Shown here piece by piece: positions 59,294 to 64,000 of a stretch of 64,000 nt of DNA. The DNA comes from an uncultured Bacteroidaceae bacterium (GTDB lineage: Bacteria > Bacteroidota > Bacteroidia > Bacteroidales > Bacteroidaceae): contig CAJOCU010000011.1 in the NCBI GenBank assembly GCA_905233765.1, positions 1-64,000 of the forward strand, in the 5' to 3' direction. Position 1 is the first letter of the stretch. Each line of letters opens with the position of its first letter. Made by a program: the position numbers and the translations under genes. The notes beneath the pieces were generated by a model. The model saw only the letters and a list, made by a program, of their open reading frames with translations, did not search any database and had not been told where the DNA came from.

Positions 59294-60862
59294 ATGGCAA
59301 AGAAACAGATAAAGGAGAAATCGATAGAGGAAACGCTGTGGGAATCGGCGAACAAGCTACGTGGCTCTGTGGAACCATCGGAGTACAAGCACGTGGTACT
59401 GAGCCTTATCTTCCTGAAGTATGCCTACGACCGTTTCACGGAGCGCAGGAACGAACTGGTGGCTGAGGGCAAGGAGCAGTTTGCTGATAATCCCGTATTC
59501 TATAATGCCAAGAACGTATTCTATCTGGAACCCGAAAGTCGTTGGGATTTCCTGATTGAGAATGCCAAGCAGAACGATATTGCCATCAAGATTGACAAGG
59601 CTTTGGCAAAGGTGGAGGAGAGCAACCCCACGCTGAAGGGTGCCTTGCCCAGCAACTACTATGCAGGCTTGTCGCTTGACAGAACGAAGCTGGCTGCATT
59701 GCTCGACGAGATCAACAAGATAGATACGCTGCGTGACCCTGAGCACGACCTGATGGGGCGTGTGTATGAGTACTTCTTGGGTAAGTTTGCTATTGCCGAG
59801 GGTAAGGGTAAAGGAGAATACTATACCCCCAAGACCATCGTCAACCTGATTGCTGAGATGATTGAGCCTTATCGCGGCAAAATCTACGACCCTTGCTGTG
59901 GTTCGGGTGGTATGTTTGTGCAGAGCATGAAGTTTATAGAGGCTCATCATGGTAACAAGCGCGACATTAGCGTGTATGGACAGGAATATACCAACACCAC
60001 CTATAAGCTGGCAAAGATGAACCTCGCCATTCGTGGCATTGCCTGTAACATGGGCGAGATGGCTGCCGACACTTTCCACAACGACCAGCATAAGGATCTG
60101 AAGGCTGACTTCATCATGGCCAATCCTCCTTTCAATCAGAAAGCGTGACGAGCAGAGAATGAGCTGAAGGACGATCCTCGTTGGGTGGGCTACGATGTGC
60201 CGCCAACGAGCAATGCCAACTATGGTTGGATTCTGAATATCGTCAGCAAACTCTCCGCCAATGGTACGGCTGGCTTCCTCTTGGCGAATGGCGCTTTGAG
60301 TGGCGACGGCACGGAGTTGGCCATCCGCAAGCAGCTACTATTAAACAAGGTAGTGGAGGCCATTGTCATCCTGCCTCGCAATATGTTCTACTCCACAGAC
60401 ATTAGCGTGACACTCTGGATTCTGAATAACAATAAGAAAGCCCGCAGCGTAGAGCAGAACGGCAAGCTTGTCCGCTATCGCAACCGCGAGAACGAAGTCT
60501 TGTTTATCGACCTGCGCCAATGGGGTGAGCCTTTCGAGAAGAAATACATCCAGTTCTCGCAAGAGCAGATACAGCAGATAGCCGAGAACTTCCACAACTG
60601 GCAACGTGAGGGCTATGAACAGACCTATCACAATGAGCCCGAATACTGCTACTCTGCCACCCTTGACGAAATCGAGCAGAAAGGCTGGAGCCTCGTGCCC
60701 AGCAAATACATCGAGTTCCGCAATCGTGACGAGCAGATAGACTTCGACACCAAGATGCGCCAACTGCAAGCGGAAATGAGCGACCTACTACAGCAGGAAG
60801 AGGCTAGCAAACAGGAACTAAAAGCCCTCTTTGAGAAGTTAGGCTACAACCTCCAAAACTAA
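59294..60862 (+). pseudogene. hsdM: Type I restriction-modification DNA methyltransferase subunit, split by a nonsense codon
   Basis: One continuous frame of 523 codons broken only by TGA at 60146-60148 (codon 285). Before it: HsdM N-terminal helical domain (IEETLWESANKLRGSVEPSE), SAM motif DPCCGSGGMFVQS and catalytic NPPF. After it, the same frame goes on as RAENELKDDPRWVGYDVPPT to the normal C-terminus (LQAEMSDLLQQEEASKQELK). Relatives have Trp at this point (NPPFNQKAW), so TGG to TGA explains it. As written it makes a 284-residue fragment ending just after NPPF; reading from an internal start near 60185 is possible but would lack the SAM site. Sequencing error or phase variation cannot be excluded. 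Confidence 0.88.
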
Positions 60863-60865
60863 AAA

Positions 60866-60931
60866 ATTCTTGCTAATTTTGCAAAAACTTGCAAGAATTG
60901 GCAAGAATTTAAAACTTTATTTGTACTTTTG
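60866..60931 (+). promoter_or_regulatory. Promoter and putative operator of the fic gene
   Basis: -7 box TACTTTTG at 60924-60931, 30 nt before ATG 60962. Upstream, 60866-60910 is packed with TTGCAAG/GCAAGAATT half-sites in both orientations (ATTCTTGC, ACTTGCAAGAATT, GGCAAGAATT). They overlap the -33 zone and suggest binding of a repressor, possibly the winged-helix tail of the Fic protein itself. Confidence 0.55.
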
Positions 60932-60961
60932 CAGCACAAAACCATCATAATAAAAAGTTTT

Positions 60962-62263
60962 ATGATAGAATTGCCGCCAAAGGTAGATAGAAAGACGCTC
61001 GTCAATGCCTTGTTGAAAGGATTTGACGCGGAAATTGCCCCTCTTGTAGATAGAATAAATGCAACCTACGATTATTGGGACAAAGTAAAGTATAAGCCTG
61101 TGCCAGAAGGATATACACCCCAAATGCTTTGGACCTATGTCAAGGCCTCACGTATGCGGGGGTTGATGACTGTATGGGAAAAATATGGAATCAAACTATG
61201 TATCACCAGTCAGATGCAGCGGATGTGTCATGACTTTGATATGAAGTTTGGTAGTTTCTGGGAAGACGACAACGATGCCCAAAGTCCAGAAAAGAAATAT
61301 TATCTATCGAGTTCGCTAATGGAGGAAGCTATCTATTCAAGTAAGATGGAGGGTGCTTCCACCACTCGGGTTGTAGCCAAGGAGATGTTGAGGAAGAAGA
61401 AGTCACCTCAAACCAAGGCACAACAGATGATCGTCAACAACTATAATACGATTCAGTATATAGTAGATCATAAGGATGACCCCTTGACAGAAGAAAGGCT
61501 GCTTTACATTCATAGGCTGATGACAGAAAATACGTTGGATAATCCCGATGATGCCGGACACTTTAGAACAAATGAAAAGGTCGTTGTGGCGGATATGGTA
61601 GAAGGGGATATTGTCTATACTCCGCCTTCATACAAGGATATTCCGGAGTTCGTAAATACTCTTTGCGATTTCTTTAACAACGACAGCCCGAGAACTTTTA
61701 TTCATCCTATCATCAAGGGGATTATTGTCCACTTCATGTTGGCCTATCTGCATCCCTTTGTTGATGGTAACGGACGGACTGCACGTGCCTTGTTCTATTG
61801 GTATATGCTGAAAGAGAACTACAAGTTGACAGAGTATATGTCAATATCAAGGGTCATCGCGAAGTCAAAACCTAGTTATGAAAAAGCTTTCCAATATACT
61901 GAAAATGATGGAAACGACATTGGCTATTTTGTAGCTTATAATCTGAGAGCCCTGGAACTTTCTTTCCAACAGCTTCGTGACTACATACAACGGAAGCAAC
62001 GTGAGAAAAAAGCAGCCAGCACATTCATGATGGCTGGTAACGTCAATCAGCGGCAGGCTATCGTCCTGCAACGGCTTACCGACGAACCAGACACAATCCT
62101 TACAGTAAAGGATGTGCAAGAACTCTTCTCTGTTTCATCCATGACAGCAAGAAAGGATCTGTCTGACTTGGTACAACAAGGTTATCTGGAAGAGATCGCA
62201 ATCAATAAGGTAACACGTGGGTATATATTGGCTCCATTAAAGAGCCCACATGTATTAAAATAA
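60962..62263 (+). CDS. Fic family protein with N-terminal inhibitory motif and C-terminal winged helix
   Basis: 433 residues from ATG 60962; a further 11 codons upstream overlap the promoter. An N-terminal Fic-N-like domain includes the inhibitory helix SSKMEGAS (S/T-x-x-x-E-G). The active site HPFVDGNGRTAR is complete, so AMP-transfer to a protein hydroxyl is expected but held in check by the Glu. The C-terminal 80 residues form a winged helix (VKDVQELFSVSSMTARKDLS). Fic genes between hsdM and hsdS are recurrent in Bacteroidetes type I systems. It is intact while both neighbours are broken. Confidence 0.92.
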   Translation: MIELPPKVDRKTLVNALLKGFDAEIAPLVDRINATYDYWDKVKYKPVPEGYTPQMLWTYVKASRMRGLMTVWEKYGIKLCITSQMQRMCHDFDMKFGSFWEDDNDAQSPEKKYYLSSSLMEEAIYSSKMEGASTTRVVAKEMLRKKKSPQTKAQQMIVNNYNTIQYIVDHKDDPLTEERLLYIHRLMTENTLDNPDDAGHFRTNEKVVVADMVEGDIVYTPPSYKDIPEFVNTLCDFFNNDSPRTFIHPIIKGIIVHFMLAYLHPFVDGNGRTARALFYWYMLKENYKLTEYMSISRVIAKSKPSYEKAFQYTENDGNDIGYFVAYNLRALELSFQQLRDYIQRKQREKKAASTFMMAGNVNQRQAIVLQRLTDEPDTILTVKDVQELFSVSSMTARKDLSDLVQQGYLEEIAINKVTRGYILAPLKSPHVLK

Positions 62264-62267
62264 AACG

Positions 62268-63336
62268 ATGGGCTACAAACGTTTAGGCGACTATATCAGA
62301 GAGATTAATGTTCGTAATTTGGATTTGAAGGTTACGAACTTGCTGGGTGTGAGCATATCGAAGGAGTTTATGCCTTCGATTGCTAATACCATTGGCACGG
62401 ATATGTCCACCTATAAGATTGTTTTACGGCCCTGTCACTTCACGTAATGGCGATAAGGTATCTATTGCCTTGCTGGATGAATACGATAATGCTATTATCT
62501 CTCAGGCTTATACTGTTTTTGAGGTTATTGACCACGAACAGCTATTGCCAGAGTATTTGATGATGTGGTTCCGGCGTCCAGAGTTTGACCGCTATGCGCG
62601 TTTCCATTCTCATGGAAGTGCTCGTGAGATATACGATTGGGAAGAACTATGCGACGTGATGCTCCCCATTCCCTCTATAGAGCGTCAACGTGAAATCGTA
62701 TCAGAATACGAGACACTAACCAACCGCATCCGCCTCAACGAGCAAATGATTCAGCGCCTCGAAGATACCGCCCAAGCCCTCTATCGCAAAATGTTCGTCG
62801 ATGGCATTGACAAGGAAAGCCTTCCCGATGGCTGGAGGATGGGAACGTTGGGAGAAGTGGCGACATTCAAGTATGGGAAGTTGGCAGACAAACATCCTCA
62901 AAGCAAAGAATACCCTTATCCAGTATTTAGTGGATATGCGATAACAGGTTATACTAATGATTATTCATTGGAAGAGCCGACAATCGTAATTATTGCTCGT
63001 GGTGATGCAGGAACAGGGAGAATATGTATGTCGCCCTCAAAATGTTTTTTGTCAAATCTTGCAATCTCAATAGAAACAAAAGATAAAGTCCTTAAAGATT
63101 ATTTGTATTATCATTTGTTAGAATGTGATACAATGTCATTACGCTCAGGTTCTGCTCAAGCTCAAATAACAATAAACAATGTAGAACCTTTTGAGATTAT
63201 GATACCTACAAGAGAAGTCTGCATGGATTTTGCATATAAAGTGGAAACGTTATACCAAAATATGGTACTGCATAAGCAAGAAAACTTAAAATTAACCGAA
63301 TTACAGTCTTTGCTATTGGCGAAGATGGGGCAATAG
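62268..63336 (+). pseudogene. hsdS: Type I restriction-modification specificity subunit with a frameshifting deletion
   Basis: Starts at ATG 62268 as MGYKRLGDYIREINVRNLDL. After STYKIV (about 62420) it leaves the frame and stops at 62445-62447 (59 residues). The homologous reading continues in the +1 frame from FYGPVTSRNGDKVSIAL to 63336. Relatives have a few residues (xxGQFAYGPV) at the break, so a deletion of roughly 16 nt is likely (estimate from memory of the family). The remainder holds the rest of target-recognition domain 1, a conserved central helix (SIERQREIVSEYETLTNRI) and an A+T-rich second domain (from about 62850). Confidence 0.85.
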
Positions 63337-63348
63337 TTGTTGCAAGCT

Positions 63349-64000
63349 ATGAATACGAAATATGCATATATTGATGAATTCGGAGCTTTCGGTTATAATT
63401 TTGACTCGGAAGGTTGCTCTACTCATTTTATCATTACGGCGATTATTGTTGACGAGAATGATATATCAACTGTTAAACAAGGTGTTGACTTAATTCGTAA
63501 TAAATATTTCCCTAATGGGGAAATTAAATCAAGCCGTATAGGGAAAGATCATCGTAAACGTATTTCGATTCTGAATGAACTTAAGTTGCTGCCCTTCAAG
63601 ATTTTTGTGTTGGTCTGTGATAAACGTAAAATATATGAGCAATCAGGTTTGAGATTTAAGCCGTCATTTTATAAGTTTATTAACAACCTTGTATATCAAG
63701 AATTAAGAACAAGTTTTAGTAACCTGGTTATTTTAGCAGATGAAATAGGTGAGAATGATTTTCTACAGTCTTTTGCCAAATACATTAGGGAGCATGAGGT
63801 TCCTTTGTCTCTTTTTGACGAGAGTCTCTTTAGATTTGAAAACAGCAAGGACAATTTGATAATTCAGGTCGCAGATATTGTTAGTGGCTCGCTTGCATAT
63901 AACTATGATGAACATAAGAAAGAGAAGGCTCAAGGTAACAACTATAAGTCTATGTTAGCTTCAAAAATTATGATGCTTAAGGAGTTTCCTCAAACCTTTG
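63349..64000 (+). CDS. DUF3800 protein (3' end outside window)
   Basis: 217 residues visible from ATG 63349, 12 nt after hsdS; open to the window end. MNTKYAYIDEFGAFGYNF with acidic Asp/Glu, LVILADEIGEN and LIIQVADIVSGSLAYNY give the DUF3800 pattern, thought to be an RNase H-like fold with acidic active-site residues. Members often lie in restriction and defence islands. Strongly A+T rich. The restriction subunit hsdR is not seen and may follow. Confidence 0.85.
   Translation, partial: MNTKYAYIDEFGAFGYNFDSEGCSTHFIITAIIVDENDISTVKQGVDLIRNKYFPNGEIKSSRIGKDHRKRISILNELKLLPFKIFVLVCDKRKIYEQSGLRFKPSFYKFINNLVYQELRTSFSNLVILADEIGENDFLQSFAKYIREHEVPLSLFDESLFRFENSKDNLIIQVADIVSGSLAYNYDEHKKEKAQGNNYKSMLASKIMMLKEFPQTF

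Noticed and set aside
60146..60148. TGA in hsdM read as selenocysteine or as a recoded Trp
   Set aside because: Homologues have Trp, no SECIS-like hairpin was seen downstream, and all other genes here use TGA as a normal stop. A plain nonsense mutation or base error is simpler.
57171..64000. Prophage
   Set aside because: No integrase, terminase, capsid, portal or lysis genes are visible; the content is restriction-modification and related genes only.

Overview
The window looks like chromosomal DNA of a Bacteroidales bacterium, most likely a Prevotella-like member of Prevotellaceae. The evidence is: repeated Bacteroidetes-type promoters (TTTG, 19-21 nt, TAnnTTTG); a fimbrillin-like lipoprotein; a surface protein ending in a C-terminal sorting-type segment; DUF4468, DUF2147, DUF2971 and DUF5687-like proteins; a bifunctional HisB; and a fused NADPH-dependent glutamate synthase/ferredoxin-NADP reductase-like protein. 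The core is moderately G+C rich. The right-hand 7 kb is more A+T rich and carries accessory genes.

Layout. 1-2022: end of a surface protein, a 48-aa peptide gene and a fimbrillin-like lipoprotein. 2023-2497: noncoding, with three repeat families. 2498-4402 (minus): murB and a lipoprotein. 4565-14405 (plus): pheS, a FetA-type ATPase, the agmatine pathway (aguB, aguA), FetB-type permease, carB, a cyclophilin and guanine deaminase, closed by a hairpin. 14496-19698 (minus): DUF4468 protein and a MacB/MacB-ATPase/MacA/TolC efflux operon. 19886-23555 (plus): a two-gene ABC exporter and rlmD. 23538-24404 (minus): zinc-ribbon membrane protein. 24556-29431 (plus): tRNA-Ala, hisGDCB and ridA.

29438-41563 (minus) is the most interesting core region: one tight run of genes for sulfate import (SLC13 permease), PAPS synthesis (cysC, cysD, cysN), a 5-alpha-reductase of the steroid reductase family with both catalytic residues, an SDR dehydrogenase fused to a zinc-finger-like tail, and a PAPS sulfotransferase. 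It reads as a pathway that reduces and then sulfates a steroid-like lipid. A 1279-residue helicase-nuclease gene sits between cysD and cysN.

41590-44227 (minus): cytoplasmic GH13 enzyme and fabD. 44491-47291 (plus): a Tyr/Trp-rich and Gly/Ser-rich secreted protein and a FadL/OmpP1-like outer membrane protein. 47292-56485 (minus): DUF2147, ACP, ketosynthase, acyltransferase, mnmE, nucleoside phosphorylase, a PD40 protein and the fused oxidoreductase. 56486-57170 holds a 222-bp element with 50-bp terminal inverted repeats, related to repeats at 2.1 kb. 57171-64000: a defence-type island (winged-helix remnant, DinD-like gene between 30-bp direct repeats, DUF2971, hsdM with a nonsense codon, Fic, hsdS with a frameshifting deletion, DUF3800).

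Across the window, short G/C-rich palindromic repeats lie in frame inside at least five genes, encoding a Pro/Gly/Glu/Arg-rich peptide in the same orientation each time. They recall the coding palindromic elements of Rickettsia and are, with the steroid/sulfation operon, the main things to follow up.
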